Both the position numbers and the translations under genes were made by a program. Shown here in pieces: positions 1 through 8,570 of a stretch of 64,000 bases of DNA. The stretch's first letter is position 1; each line of letters begins with the position of its first letter. Source of the stretch: Kaistia soli DSM 19436 (lineage in GTDB: Bacteria > Pseudomonadota > Alphaproteobacteria > Rhizobiales > Kaistiaceae). The notes below the pieces were generated by a model. The model saw only the letters and a program-made list of their open reading frames with translations, had not been told where the DNA came from and did not search any database. The stretch is taken from NCBI RefSeq assembly GCF_900129325.1, contig NZ_FQUP01000002.1, positions 450,668 through 514,667 of the forward strand, given 5' to 3'.

Positions 1-2430
1 CTTGGTGATGTGGAAGATCTCGAGGATCTCCGCATTGCCAAGCATCGTCTCGCGCCGCTCGGGCGTGAGAAGGCCCGACATCGCCTGCTTCACGTCGTCG
101 ACGAGATCGTAGATCACGTTGTAGTAGCGGATCTCGATGCCGTCGCGATCGGAGACGTCGCGCGCCTGCTTGTTGGCGCGGACATTGAAGCCGATGATCG
201 CGGCGTTCGAGGCCGCGGCCAGCGTGACGTCGGACTCGGTGATGCCGCCGACGCCGGAATGGATGATCCGGGCCACGACTTCCGAGGTGCCGAGGGCATC
301 CAGCGCGCCGATGATCGCCTCGACAGAGCCCTGCACGTCACCCTTGATGACGAGCGGGAACTCCTTGAGGCCGGCACTCTGGCGCTGGCTCATCATTTCG
401 GCGAGCGAGCCGCGCGCCGTCGTCTGGCGGGCAACGGACTTCTCGCGCTTCTGACGGGCGCGGTAATCAGCGATCTCGCGGGCACGGGCCTCGCTCTCGA
501 CCACGGCGAAGCGGTCGCCCGCCTCGGGTGCGGCCTGGAAGCCGAGAACCTCGACCGGCATCGAAGGCGGAGCCTCCGAAACCGTCTGGCCCTGATCGTT
601 GATGAGCGCGCGCACACGTCCCCATTCGGAGCCGGCGACGACGATGTCGCCCGGATGCAGCGTGCCACCCTGGACGAGCACAGTCGCGACCGGGCCACGA
701 CCGCGATCGAGCTTCGCCTCGATGACGACGCCGTCGGCGACGCGACGCGGGTCGGCCTTGAGATCGAGAACTTCCGACTGCAGCAGGATCGTCTCGAGGA
801 GACGGTCGAGATTGGCGCCGGTCTTGGCCGAAACCTCGACGTCGAGCGTCTCGCCGCCCATCGATTCGACGAACACCTCGTGCTGGAGCAGCTCGGTGCG
901 GACCCGCGTCGGATCGGCGTCGGGCTTATCCATCTTGTTGATGGCGACGATCACCGGAACCTTGGCGGCGCGGGCGTGATTGATGGCCTCGATCGTCTGC
1001 GGCATGACGCCGTCATCCGCCGCAACCACCAGAACGACGATATCCGTCGCACGGGCACCGCGCTGGCGCATCGCCGTGAAGGCGGCGTGGCCGGGCGTAT
1101 CGATGAACGTGATCTTCTGGCCGTTCTGCTCGACCTGATAGGCGCCGATATGCTGCGTGATGCCGCCCGACTCGCCTGAAACGACGTTGGTCTTGCGAAT
1201 CGCGTCGAGAAGCGACGTCTTGCCGTGGTCGACATGGCCCATGATCGTGACGACGGGCGGACGCGTGATCTGCTCGGCCTCGGCATCCTGCCGGTCGAAC
1301 AGGCCTTCCTCGACGTCGGACTCGGCAACACGGCGCACCGTGTGGCCCATGTCCTCGGCGATGAGCTGCGCCATGTCGGCGTCGATCACGTCGGTCGCCT
1401 TGAGGAGCTGCCCCTGCTTCATCAGGAACTTGATGACGTCGACAGCGCGCTCCGCCATGCGGTTGGCGAGATCGCCGATGCTGATCGTCTCGGGCAGGAT
1501 CACCTCACGCGAGATCTTCTCGCGCGGACCCTGCGCCATGAGGCGGGCACGCTCACGCTCACGGCGACGACGCACCGAGGCCAGCGAACGCTCGCGCTCG
1601 GAATCATCGAGCGCGTTCGACAGCGTCAGGCGGCCGCGCGGCTTCGCATCTTCCTTCTTGACCGGCTTCGGGTCGATCGTCTTGGGACGCTTGGCCGTCG
1701 ACGGACGCAGGCCGCCGGAGCGGTTGTCGTCCTCGTCGGCGCGCGCCGGGGCGCGGGCAGCGCCAGGCGCCGCCGTGCGGGCGGCCGGCTTCTCGGAAGC
1801 ACCAGGAGCGCGTTCGCCAGCGGGAACGGCCGGAGCGCGCGGCGCCTCGTCGCCAAGGCGGCGGCGAGCCGCTTCCTCCGCACGTTCCTTGACGGCCGCT
1901 TCGGCGGCACGGCGGATATCTTCCTCGGCCTGGCGCTTGGCCGCCTCTTCGCGTTCCTTGGCGAGACGGATCTCCTCCTCGGCACGGCGCTTGGCGTCCT
2001 CCTCGGCCTGGCGACGCTCTTCCGCATCACGGACACGGGCATCGGCCAGGGCGCGGGCGCGGGCATCGAGCTCATCAGTCGAGAGCTGGCGCAGGACCAT
2101 GCCGGAGCGCTGCGGCTGGGACCGCGACGGCTGCGACGGCGCGGTCGGCGTTGGCCTTGCCTGCGTGTTCGACTGAATGGTGCGCGTCTGCGACACCGGC
2201 GGGGCAGCCGGGCGTGGTGGTGCAGCCGGGCTGGCGGCAACCGGCGGAGACGCCGGCTCGCTCTTGCCCGGGATCAGCACCCGCTTCTTCTTCTCCACGA
2301 CGACGGTATTGGTGCGCCCATGTGAGAAACTCTGCCTGACGGTGCCGCGCTCGAGGTCACGGCCCTTAAGGCTCAGCGTCTTCTTCGCGCCGCCAACATC
2401 CTTGTCGCCGCTATTGCTCGTATCGTTCAT
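1..2430 (-). CDS. infB: Translation initiation factor IF-2, 3' end outside window
   Basis: GTPase that brings initiator fMet-tRNA to the 30S subunit and promotes 50S joining in the cytoplasm. The ATG at 2428-2430 opens 810 codons that are still open at base 1, so the C-terminal part, including the end of the tRNA-binding domain, is missing. Order seen: a short N-terminal segment, a Pro/Ala-rich and then charged Glu/Arg-rich coil (about residues 110-200, including repeated [18 protein letters not shown]-like stretches), an IF2_N-type fold near 305-355, then the G domain with P-loop GHVDHGKTS (Lys about residue 404), DTPGH and NKMD motifs, followed by the beta-barrel domains. It is last in the rimP-nusA-ylxR-infB operon, 32 bases after the ylxR-type gene. 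The long charged linker is typical of alphaproteobacterial IF-2. Confidence 0.97.
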   Translation of the reverse strand, partial: MNDTSNSGDKDVGGAKKTLSLKGRDLERGTVRQSFSHGRTNTVVVEKKKRVLIPGKSEPASPPVAASPAAPPRPAAPPVSQTRTIQSNTQARPTPTAPSQPSRSQPQRSGMVLRQLSTDELDARARALADARVRDAEERRQAEEDAKRRAEEEIRLAKEREEAAKRQAEEDIRRAAEAAVKERAEEAARRRLGDEAPRAPAVPAGERAPGASEKPAARTAAPGAARAPARADEDDNRSGGLRPSTAKRPKTIDPKPVKKEDAKPRGRLTLSNALDDSERERSLASVRRRRERERARLMAQGPREKISREVILPETISIGDLANRMAERAVDVIKFLMKQGQLLKATDVIDADMAQLIAEDMGHTVRRVAESDVEEGLFDRQDAEAEQITRPPVVTIMGHVDHGKTSLLDAIRKTNVVSGESGGITQHIGAYQVEQNGQKITFIDTPGHAAFTAMRQRGARATDIVVLVVAADDGVMPQTIEAINHARAAKVPVIVAINKMDKPDADPTRVRTELLQHEVFVESMGGETLDVEVSAKTGANLDRLLETILLQSEVLDLKADPRRVADGVVIEAKLDRGRGPVATVLVQGGTLHPGDIVVAGSEWGRVRALINDQGQTVSEAPPSMPVEVLGFQAAPEAGDRFAVVESEARAREIADYRARQKREKSVARQTTARGSLAEMMSQRQSAGLKEFPLVIKGDVQGSVEAIIGALDALGTSEVVARIIHSGVGGITESDVTLAAASNAAIIGFNVRANKQARDVSDRDGIEIRYYNVIYDLVDDVKQAMSGLLTPERRETMLGNAEILEIFHITK

Positions 2431-2462
2431 TCGGTCTTCTGTCCTGCGGGTCTAGCGCCCTT

Positions 2463-3134
2463 TCACGGCGCGGTCTTCTCGGGCACTTCCGGCGGTTCGA
2501 TCTCGCGGCCGTCGTCGCCAATGCCAGCGGGCCCGTCTTCCCCCAGAAAACGGGCGAGCGCGGCGACACGCTCAATAACATTTTCGCTCGCCCGGCCGGC
2601 GAGCAGTGCAGCATGTATCACATTTGACCGGCCCAATGCCAAATCCAATTGTTCGGATCGGAAGATACGAATAACGGGAACCGCATCGGTGCGTCCGAAG
2701 CGGCGCTTCAGCGCCGCCGCGATCTTCGTTCGGCCGTCATCGGCCGCCTCGCTGGCCTGCACGATTGCAGCGAGCTGCTCCCGTGCAACGGCCGTCTCGA
2801 CCTTGGTGAAGCCGGTGACGACCTCGCCTGCTTTCCGCGCGAAGGACAATGCCTGAACGGCGCCATCCTCCAGCAACATGCCGACGCGGTCGGCCAAACC
2901 GGGCTCGACCGTGACAGCGGCCTTGAAGCCCTTGGCAAACAGCCGCTTCTTTTCGGCCGCCGCCACGATCTCCTTGCGCGCCGTCACCCAGACGCCGCGG
3001 CCGGGCAAGCGCCGGCGTAAATCGGGAACCACTCGCCCCTCGGGATCGAGGACGAAGCGGATCAACTGGTCCGACGGCATAGCCAGCCGCGAAACGACGC
3101 AGCTGCGGACCGTCGGTTCGCTACGGCGCGACAT
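2463..3134 (-). CDS. YlxR/RnpM-type RNA-binding protein fused to an L7Ae-like domain
   Basis: Probable RNA-binding protein of 223 residues. The N-terminal 85 residues match the YlxR (DUF448) fold: RTC-like start RSCVVSR, the segment LIRFVLDPEGRVVPDLRRRLPGRG split around the PGRG loop, and a WVT strand. Residues about 95-190 look like a ribosomal L7Ae/L30e-type domain (LSFARKAGEVVTGFTKV, then LALGRSNVIHAAL). This two-domain form sits between nusA and infB in many alphaproteobacteria. YlxR-family proteins have been linked to RNase P RNA in Firmicutes; whether that holds here is inference. The gene starts 28 bases after the nusA stop and ends 32 bases before infB, so co-transcription is expected. 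Confidence 0.9.
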   Translation of the reverse strand: MSRRSEPTVRSCVVSRLAMPSDQLIRFVLDPEGRVVPDLRRRLPGRGVWVTARKEIVAAAEKKRLFAKGFKAAVTVEPGLADRVGMLLEDGAVQALSFARKAGEVVTGFTKVETAVAREQLAAIVQASEAADDGRTKIAAALKRRFGRTDAVPVIRIFRSEQLDLALGRSNVIHAALLAGRASENVIERVAALARFLGEDGPAGIGDDGREIEPPEVPEKTAP

Positions 3135-3162
3135 GATGATCGACCCGCGACCAGAGCTCAGC

Positions 3163-4758
3163 TCAGGCCTCGGTCTCCTCGGTTTCGGTCTCGACTTCCG
3201 CCGCGGCCTCTTCCTCGGTGATCCAGCCGACCTTGACGCGCGCCGTCATGATCATCCGCTCGGCATCACCACGCGTCAGCCCGAACTTGTCGAGCAGACC
3301 GCCATGGCGCTTGGTCTCGCCTTCATTCCGTTCCGCCCAGCCGACGAGATCGTCGGGCACATAGCCCGCGAAATCCTCGACGGTCTTGATCCCGTCCTTG
3401 CCGAGCGCGACCAGCATCGAGGTCGTCATGCCCGGCAGTTCCTTGAGCTCGTCCGAGACACCGAGCGTCTTGCGTTCCTCGTCATGCTCGGCTTCGAGCT
3501 TGTCGAGATAATCGCGCGCGCGCTGCTGCAGCTCGGCCGCCGTCTCCTCGTCGAAACCTTCGATCGAAGCCAGTTCTTCCTGCTCGACGAAAGCAATTTC
3601 CTCGAGCGAGGCGAAACCTTCCGAAGCGAGCAACTGGCCGACGACCTCGTCGGCGTCCAGCGCGGTGTTGAACAGGGTCGAGCGCTCCTGGAATTCCTTT
3701 TGGCGGCGCTCGGACTCTTCCTGTTCCGTCAGGATGTCGATGTCCCAGCCCGTCAGCTGCGAGGCGAGGCGGACATTCTGTCCACGACGACCGATCGCAA
3801 GAGACAATTGGTCATCGGGGACCACAACTTCAATACGCTCGGCCTCTTCGTCGAGCACAACCTTGGCGACTTCGGCCGGCTGCAGGGCATTGACGATGAA
3901 GGTCGCCGGATCACCGGACCATGGAATGATGTCGATCTTCTCGCCCTGCAGCTCGTTCACGACCGCCTGAACGCGGCTGCCGCGCATGCCGACGCAGGCG
4001 CCAACCGGATCGATCGAACTATCGCGCGAGATCACGGCGAGCTTGGCGCGGGAACCCGGATCGCGGGCGACCGACTTCACCTCGATGATGCCGTCATAGA
4101 TTTCCGGCACTTCCTGGGCGAAGAGCTTCGCCATGAACTGCGGATGTGTCCGCGACAGGAAGATCTGCGGGCCGCGCTGCTCGCGGCGAACGTCATAGAC
4201 ATAGGAACGAATGCGGTCGCCGTAGCGGAACGTCTCGCGCGGGATCAGTTCGTCGCGACGGACGATGCCTTCGCCGCGGCCGAGATCGACGATCACATTG
4301 CCATATTCGACCCGCTTGACCGAGCCGTTGACGATCTCGCCGATGCGATCCTTGTATTCGTCGAACTGCCGGTCGCGCTCGGCCTCGCGCACCTTCTGCA
4401 CGATGACCTGCTTGGCCGACTGCGCGGCAATGCGGCCGAAATCCATCGGCGGCAGCGCCTCGGCGATATAGTCGCCGACACGGGCGGCCGGGTTCTGGTC
4501 GGTCGCGATCTCCAGCGAGACCTCGACGGCCGGGTTATCGACGGTCTCGACCACCTGCAGCAGGCGCTGAAGCCGGATCTCACCGGTCTTCGGGTTGATT
4601 TCGGCGCGGACATCCGTCTCGGAGCCATAGCGCGAGCGGGCCGCCTTCTGGATGGCGTCCTCCATCGCGGCAATGACGATCTGCCGGTCGATCACCTTCT
4701 CGCGGGCGACCGCATCGGCGATCTGCAAGAGTTCGAGGCGGTTGGCGCTGACTGCCAT
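3163..4758 (-). CDS. nusA: Transcription termination/antitermination protein NusA
   Basis: RNA polymerase-associated factor that modulates pausing, termination and antitermination. 531 residues from the ATG at 4756-4758 (start MAVSANRLELLQIADAVARE). An upstream in-frame codon would add 30 residues that do not look like NusA, and a purine-rich GGAGAC lies just before the chosen ATG. Domains in order: N-terminal RNAP-binding domain, S1 domain (about 135-200, YGNVIVDLGRGEGIVRRDEL), two KH domains (about 230-345, with the GMRGSRVQAVVNEL and GRRGQNVRLASQLTGWDID loops), then two C-terminal helix-hairpin repeats and an acidic tail ending in a run of Glu. This C-terminal extension is common in proteobacteria. 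It lies 40 bases downstream of rimP. Confidence 0.97.
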   Translation of the reverse strand: MAVSANRLELLQIADAVAREKVIDRQIVIAAMEDAIQKAARSRYGSETDVRAEINPKTGEIRLQRLLQVVETVDNPAVEVSLEIATDQNPAARVGDYIAEALPPMDFGRIAAQSAKQVIVQKVREAERDRQFDEYKDRIGEIVNGSVKRVEYGNVIVDLGRGEGIVRRDELIPRETFRYGDRIRSYVYDVRREQRGPQIFLSRTHPQFMAKLFAQEVPEIYDGIIEVKSVARDPGSRAKLAVISRDSSIDPVGACVGMRGSRVQAVVNELQGEKIDIIPWSGDPATFIVNALQPAEVAKVVLDEEAERIEVVVPDDQLSLAIGRRGQNVRLASQLTGWDIDILTEQEESERRQKEFQERSTLFNTALDADEVVGQLLASEGFASLEEIAFVEQEELASIEGFDEETAAELQQRARDYLDKLEAEHDEERKTLGVSDELKELPGMTTSMLVALGKDGIKTVEDFAGYVPDDLVGWAERNEGETKRHGGLLDKFGLTRGDAERMIMTARVKVGWITEEEAAAEVETETEETEA

Positions 4759-4798
4759 CGTCCTGTCTCCGTTACTCTTCTGAACGATCCGCCGGCTT

Positions 4799-5410
4799 TC
4801 AGGCGTCGGAGGATTCGTCTGTGATGTCGTCAATGTCGGAAACCTCACCGCCCGATAGTGCGGCGTGGTCCCGAAGCGTGTCGTCGATCAGCGCGTCGGT
4901 GAGGACGAGCTTGGCGTCGCCGATCGCGGCGAGCGGTATCTGCACCCGGTCCGGCGCGCCGGCCGGCGCGTCCTCGAGCTTCAGCGAGGTCGCGTCGCCC
5001 TCGACGCCGAGCAGCGTGCCGCGGAAGCGGCGCCGCCCGTCGACGGGAAGACTCGTCTCGATCCGGGCGATATGGCCCGACCAACGCTCGAAATCCGAAC
5101 GGCGGACGAGCGGCCGGTCGATGCCGGGCGAGGAGACCTCGAGATGGTAGGCCTCGGTGATCGGATCCTCGACGTCGAGCGCCGGCGAGATGTTGCGGCT
5201 GATCTGCTCGCAGTCATCGACCGTCATGCTGCCGTCAGGCCGCTCTGCCATCACCTGCAGCGTCATGCCGTTGCGGCGTGAACTCTTGACCCGCACGAGG
5301 CGGTAACCGAGATCGGCGACGATCGGCTCGATGATGGCGGCAACGCGCGCATCGACGCCTGTTTCGACGACGATGCGGGGTTCGATGGCGGCTGTGGCGG
5401 GATCGGCCAA
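4799..5410 (-). CDS. rimP: Ribosome maturation factor RimP
   Basis: Needed for assembly of the 30S subunit. 203 residues; the family runs about 150-200, and the surplus here is an acidic C-terminal tail rich in Asp. Visible motifs: [20 protein letters not shown] strand pair in the N-terminal domain, [20 protein letters not shown] helix, and the hallmark [20 protein letters not shown]. The C-terminal SH3-like barrel includes [17 protein letters not shown]. First gene of the rimP-nusA-ylxR-infB operon; its promoter must lie in the 5411-5560 region. I see no tRNA-fMet gene upstream, unlike the enterobacterial arrangement. Confidence 0.96.
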   Translation of the reverse strand: MADPATAAIEPRIVVETGVDARVAAIIEPIVADLGYRLVRVKSSRRNGMTLQVMAERPDGSMTVDDCEQISRNISPALDVEDPITEAYHLEVSSPGIDRPLVRRSDFERWSGHIARIETSLPVDGRRRFRGTLLGVEGDATSLKLEDAPAGAPDRVQIPLAAIGDAKLVLTDALIDDTLRDHAALSGGEVSDIDDITDESSDA

Positions 5411-5559
5411 GACAATCCGTCCGAAGGTTTGATCGGCCTGGCAGGCGCCAGACAGGAAAGGAACTCGCGCGATCGGCCAAGAAGTCTTACGAGCGGGCCC
5501 CGGGGGTCCACCCTCTAACGAACCGATCGTTTGAGATGAATGAGAGGCGTATAAGCCGA

Positions 5560-5648
5560 TGGGCCGCCAATTGCAAGCGGAGTCGCCGTTGCGCTCCCTC
5601 GGCGCGAACGAGGCGGCGTGACTGCAACGCCACCAGCCGCATTTTTTT
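5560..5648 (+). ncRNA. Possible small RNA ending in an intrinsic terminator
   Basis: Inferred only from signals: a good -10 hexamer TATAAG at 5550-5555 (its -35 is poor), then about 85-90 bases with internal complementarity (for example GCAAGCGG near 5573 against CCGTTGC near 5586), ending in the hairpin plus seven T at 5612-5648. No protein of any length is plausible in this interval. No match to a named alphaproteobacterial sRNA family is claimed. The transcript could equally be a leader of the small ORF at 5739 or not exist. Confidence 0.25.
5612..5648 (+). terminator. Hairpin followed by T7, rho-independent terminator-like
   Basis: Stem GGCGT (5615-5619) with ACGCC (5627-5631), loop GACTGCA, extended by two more G-C pairs across one C/A mismatch. 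An alternative pairing is GCGGC (5613-5617) with GCCGC (5636-5640), which ends one base before the T-run at 5642-5648. It works only in the rightward direction, where no recognised gene lies upstream. Confidence 0.5.
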
Positions 5649-5738
5649 CAACTTGGTGCCACCGTATCAATACATTGCTAAGCAGGACCTTCGCAGTCTC
5701 GGCACGTTCGATCCCCGAACATTCCGGTGTTGCGTATC

Positions 5739-5831
5739 ATGAAGTCCATCGCCCTGCGTTTTGCCGCCTTCCTTGTCCTGACGGCGGCGAGCACCTCGCT
5801 GCTCGCACTTCCCTATCTCGTCGGTCCCTGA
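5739..5831 (+). CDS. Possible 30-residue hydrophobic microprotein
   Basis: ATG at 5739 to TGA at 5829-5831 encodes 30 residues: start MKSIALRFAAF, then an uninterrupted hydrophobic stretch ending ALPYLVGP. The Lys/Arg-containing start and hydrophobic core look like a signal anchor or single membrane segment with almost no mature part. There is no clear Shine-Dalgarno sequence. It is framed by a terminator-like hairpin upstream (5612-5648) and a strong hairpin 6 bases downstream (5838-5870). I do not recognise it; it may be a chance ORF. Confidence 0.3.
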   Translation: MKSIALRFAAFLVLTAASTSLLALPYLVGP

Positions 5832-5837
5832 GGCCCT

Positions 5838-5870
5838 GCGCCCTTGCCGGTGATCGATCGGCGAGGGCGC
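5838..5870. terminator. Long GC-rich hairpin between the 30-residue ORF and trmB
   Basis: Left arm 5838-5849 (GCGCCCTTGCCG) pairs with right arm 5859-5870 (CGGCGAGGGCGC) over 12 positions with a single T/G wobble; the loop is nine bases. No T-tract follows on either strand, so if it terminates the leftward metK-trmB transcript or the rightward microprotein it does so without a classical U-run. Confidence 0.4.
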
Positions 5871-5959
5871 GGACTGGGCGACAAGCGTGGGTCAAAACGG
5901 ATCTGTGCATGCCGGTCCGCGGGAGCGATTGTGCTCACTTTGCGCGGCGCGTGGATGTT

Positions 5960-6658
5960 CTAGATCCGGCTGAACGTCAGATAGGTGCCGCGGCGGCCCT
6001 CGCGGATCGCCTTCTGCTCGTAGCGCGTGCCCGGCCAGCCAGGGAACGGCAGCCGCCAATCGTCGGCGTCTTCGGCCGTCCACGCGAAATGCGGATGCGC
6101 CATCACCGCGATCAGCGTCCAGTCGACATAGGACGGGATATCCGAGGCGAAGCGGAACAGCCCACCGGGCTTCAGCACGCGTGCAATGCGGTCGAGATTG
6201 GCCGGCGAGACGAAGCGGCGCTTCCAGTGGCGGCGCTTGTGCCACGGGTCGGGATAGAGCAGGTCGACGACGGAAAGGCTTGCCGATGGCAGCCAGTCGA
6301 GCAGTTCGGCCGCGTCGCGGTCGAAGAGACGGAGATTGCCCGGTCGTCCGGCGTCGATCGCGGCCGCCGCCTTTGCCATGCCGTTGACGAAAGGCTCGGC
6401 GCCGATGCGGCCGGTCGCGGGTTCCGCCGAGGCGCGATGCAGAAGATGCTCGCCGCCGCCGAAGCCGATCTCGAGCGCAACGTCGTCGACCGCGGCCTCG
6501 AACAGGTCGCGGAGATCGTGTGGTGCCGCAATCGCGGTATCGACGCGCAGGGCATCGAGCACGCGGGTGAGCGTGTCGGCCTGGCTGGCGCGCAAGGCAT
6601 GACCCTTGCGGCGGCCATAGAACGAATCGCGGCGGGTCGCCGCGCCTGCCGTGCTCAA
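5960..6658 (-). CDS. trmB: tRNA (guanine-N7-)-methyltransferase TrmB
   Basis: Forms m7G46 in tRNA using S-adenosylmethionine. 232 residues, the usual size. SAM-binding motif I is [15 protein letters not shown] (about 62-76). The family signature [18 protein letters not shown] follows near residues 131-148, and the later [13 protein letters not shown] strand fits the fold. The start is a TTG at 6656-6658 that overlaps the metK stop (TTGA), a translationally coupled arrangement. The SAM synthetase gene directly upstream supplies its cofactor, and this metK-trmB pairing is conserved in Rhizobiales. Confidence 0.95.
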   Translation of the reverse strand: MSTAGAATRRDSFYGRRKGHALRASQADTLTRVLDALRVDTAIAAPHDLRDLFEAAVDDVALEIGFGGGEHLLHRASAEPATGRIGAEPFVNGMAKAAAAIDAGRPGNLRLFDRDAAELLDWLPSASLSVVDLLYPDPWHKRRHWKRRFVSPANLDRIARVLKPGGLFRFASDIPSYVDWTLIAVMAHPHFAWTAEDADDWRLPFPGWPGTRYEQKAIREGRRGTYLTFSRI

Positions 6659-7845
6659 AGGAGTTTCAGCAGCGTGTCCGAGAGGTCGGTCTTCTCCCAG
6701 GAGAAGCCGCCATCCTCTTCCGGCGCGCGGCCGAAATGGCCATAGGCCGAGGTGCGCGCATAGATCGGGCGGTTGAGCTTCAGATGCTCGCGGATGCCCC
6801 GCGGCGAGAGGTCCATCGCCTTGGACAGCGCTGCCTCGACAGCGGCCTCGGACACCTTGCCCGTGCCATGCAGGTCGACATAGATCGACAGCGGCTGCGA
6901 TACCCCGATGGCGTAGGAGATCTGGATCGTGCAGCGCTCGGCGGCACCCGACGCGACGACGTTCTTGGCGAGATAGCGCGCGGCATAGGCCGCGGAGCGA
7001 TCGACCTTGGTCGGGTCCTTGCCGGAGAAGGCGCCGCCGCCATGCGGGGCCGCGCCGCCATAGGTGTCGACAATGATCTTGCGCCCGGTCAGGCCCGCAT
7101 CGCCATCGGGACCGCCGATGACGAACTTGCCGGTCGGGTTGACGTGCCAGATCGTCGACGGCGTGATCCAGCCGTCCGGCAGCGCCTCGCTGATATAGGG
7201 CTCGACGATCGAGCGCACGTCGTTGGACGACAGGTTCTCGTCGAGATGCTGCGTCGAGAGCACGATCTGGGTGACCTCGACCGGCTTGCCATTGTCATAG
7301 CGAACCGTGACCTGGCTCTTGGCGTCCGGGCCGAGCGCATGCGTCTCCTTTGCGCGGCGCGCTTCCGACAGGCGCTTCAGGATGCGATGGGCGTAGAAGA
7401 TCGGGGCGGGCATCAGCTCCGGCGTCTCGGTGCAGGCATAGCCGAACATGATGCCCTGGTCGCCGGCGCCCTCGTCCTTGTTGCCAGCCGCGTCGACGCC
7501 CACCGCGATGTCGACCGACTGCGCATGCAGATGCACGTCGATCTCGGCCGTCTCCCAGTGGAAGCCGGCCTGCTCATAGCCGATGTCGCGGATCGCAAGG
7601 CGGGCGACATGCGAGATGAGGTCGCGCGTGATCGTCGCGGGGCCCCGCGTCTCGCCGGCGATCACCACACGGTTGGTGGTCGCCAATGTCTCGCAGGCGA
7701 CGCGGAGATGGCTCGGGTCCCAGCCCTGCTCCGGCCCGAGACGGAAGAATGTATCCACCACCTCATCCGAAATCCGGTCGCAGACCTTGTCGGGATGGCC
7801 TTCGGAGACCGATTCACTGGTGAAGAGATACGACGCCCTCGACAC
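6655..7845 (-). CDS. metK: S-adenosylmethionine synthetase
   Basis: Makes SAM from methionine and ATP in the cytoplasm. 396 residues, normal for the family. Motifs: N-terminal [19 protein letters not shown] (substrate and metal binding), the conserved loop [32 protein letters not shown], and [19 protein letters not shown]. The start is GTG at 7843-7845; the preceding GGGGG is close to ideal spacing and no in-frame ATG lies nearby. Transcribed with trmB. A plausible promoter at 7899-7927 and a perfect 13-base palindrome at 7872-7884 lie in the leader. I looked for SAM-II and SAM/SAH riboswitch cores in the leader and did not recognise one. Confidence 0.97.
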   Translation of the reverse strand: MSRASYLFTSESVSEGHPDKVCDRISDEVVDTFFRLGPEQGWDPSHLRVACETLATTNRVVIAGETRGPATITRDLISHVARLAIRDIGYEQAGFHWETAEIDVHLHAQSVDIAVGVDAAGNKDEGAGDQGIMFGYACTETPELMPAPIFYAHRILKRLSEARRAKETHALGPDAKSQVTVRYDNGKPVEVTQIVLSTQHLDENLSSNDVRSIVEPYISEALPDGWITPSTIWHVNPTGKFVIGGPDGDAGLTGRKIIVDTYGGAAPHGGGAFSGKDPTKVDRSAAYAARYLAKNVVASGAAERCTIQISYAIGVSQPLSIYVDLHGTGKVSEAAVEAALSKAMDLSPRGIREHLKLNRPIYARTSAYGHFGRAPEEDGGFSWEKTDLSDTLLKLL

Positions 7846-7871
7846 TATTACCCCCGCACTTCTGGAGTTGA

Positions 7872-7927
7872 GCAGGTGACCTGCAAGATGCCGGAAACGG
7901 TATTGATCGGATCGGAGGGGCGGTCAA
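7872..7927 (-). promoter_or_regulatory. metK promoter and 13-base palindrome
   Basis: On the minus strand TTGACC (7922-7927), 17-base spacer, AATACC (7899-7904); a start site would fall near 7892. Just downstream lies GCAGGT-C-ACCTGC (7872-7884), a perfect inverted repeat around one base, well placed for a repressor. The -35 is good, the -10 weak. Confidence 0.4.
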
Positions 7928-7934
7928 GCGGCGA

Positions 7935-7964
7935 TGAGCCGCCATGCGCTCGCATGACGGCTCA
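7935..7964 (-). terminator. Hairpin between praR and metK
   Basis: Arms 7935-7948 and 7951-7964 pair over 14 positions; in the minus-strand RNA the only imperfection is a G-U wobble. It lies about 40 bases downstream of the praR stop and upstream of the metK promoter, so it probably ends the lnt-praR transcript. No U-run follows. Confidence 0.45.
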
Positions 7965-8004
7965 ATGAAATAATCAACTCGAAATGCGTGCCCCGGCGAA
8001 GCGT

Positions 8005-8415
8005 TCAGTCCGCGACTTCTTCACCGGCGACTGCACGCACGAGGTCAACGATCTTGCGGCGGACCTTGGGGTCCTTGATTCGCACGAAGGCACGGTTAAG
8101 TTGCAGGCCTTCGGCGCTTGAAAGAAAATCGGTAACGAAGGCTGCAGGCCGCGCTTCCTCAAAGCCAACATCCGAAGGCGATCCGGGGGCGTCCTCGAAG
8201 AAGAACGAGACCGGAACCTGCAGGACCGAGGAGATATGCTGTAGCCGGCTCGCGCCGATCCTGTTGGTCCCCTTTTCGTATTTCTGAATCTGCTGGAATG
8301 TGATTCCGAGACTCTCGCCAAGTTTTTCCTGGCTCATGTTCTGCATCATGCGACGCAGTCGAACACGCCCGCCCACGTGTACGTCGATGGGATTAGGGAC
8401 TTTCTTATTGACCAT
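8005..8415 (-). CDS. praR: HTH (Xre/Cro) regulator of the PraR type
   Basis: 136-residue DNA-binding regulator starting at the ATG 8413-8415, preceded by AAAGAGAG. A longer upstream reading frame overlaps lnt and is not protein-like. The HTH covers about residues 18-72: RLRRMMQNMSQEKLGESLG, then FQQIQKYEKGTNRIGASRLQ. The segment VPVSFFFEDAPG after the HTH is the part I associate with rhizobial PraR, which represses quorum-sensing and attachment genes in Rhizobium and symbiotic genes in Azorhizobium. Function here is by analogy. It sits between lnt and metK, as in other Rhizobiales. An inverted repeat overlapping its likely promoter (8530-8564) could allow autoregulation. Confidence 0.8.
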   Translation of the reverse strand: MVNKKVPNPIDVHVGGRVRLRRMMQNMSQEKLGESLGITFQQIQKYEKGTNRIGASRLQHISSVLQVPVSFFFEDAPGSPSDVGFEEARPAAFVTDFLSSAEGLQLNRAFVRIKDPKVRRKIVDLVRAVAGEEVAD

Positions 8416-8529
8416 CGAAAGCTCTCTTTCCAGAAGCAGCTCAGGGCTACGGTGAGCTTGGTCGTTGCCATGCCCCCGCAATAAAAAATTACAATGACTG
8501 GACGGTAATATCCCGGCGCCATCCACCCG

Positions 8530-8570
8530 GCCCACGCCGACAAAATGAAGCGCAATACGTGGGCTGTCAA
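8530..8570 (-). promoter_or_regulatory. Candidate praR promoter with inverted repeat
   Basis: Minus-strand TTGACA at 8565-8570 overlaps the lnt stop codon and is followed after 17 bases by CATTTT (8542-8547). The spacer begins with CGTGGGC complement: arms GCCCACG (8530-8536) and CGTGGGC (8558-8564) form a perfect 7-base inverted repeat spanning the spacer and -10. The leader to the praR ATG would be about 120 bases. Confidence 0.3.

Larger units (their letters stand above)
5411..5738. other. Intergenic stretch upstream of rimP, no conventional gene
   Basis: 328 bases between rimP (leftward) and the small ORF at 5739. It must contain the rimP operon promoter, but no strong leftward -35/-10 pair stands out. 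Seen here: a GC-rich near-palindrome around 5496-5510, an inverted repeat AACGA/TCGTT at 5517-5531, a rightward TATAAG at 5550-5555, a hairpin followed by seven T at 5612-5648, and an inverted repeat GTTCG/CGAAC at 5706-5720. Confidence 0.6.

Noticed and set aside
2878-4824. Long open frame on the plus strand opposite nusA (and similar ones opposite infB, cyoB, hutU, hutH, RND)
   Set aside because: Antisense shadows of high-GC genes; the minus-strand products match known families over full length, while these have Arg/Ala/Asp-biased sequences with no domain.
5706-5720. SOS (LexA) box GTTCG-N5-CGAAC upstream of the 30-residue ORF
   Set aside because: Alphaproteobacterial LexA sites are direct repeats (GTTC-N7-GTTC); this is an inverted repeat.
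7846-7935. SAM riboswitch in the metK leader
   Set aside because: Core sequences of SAM-II and SAM/SAH types were not recognised; the visible repeat is a simple palindrome.
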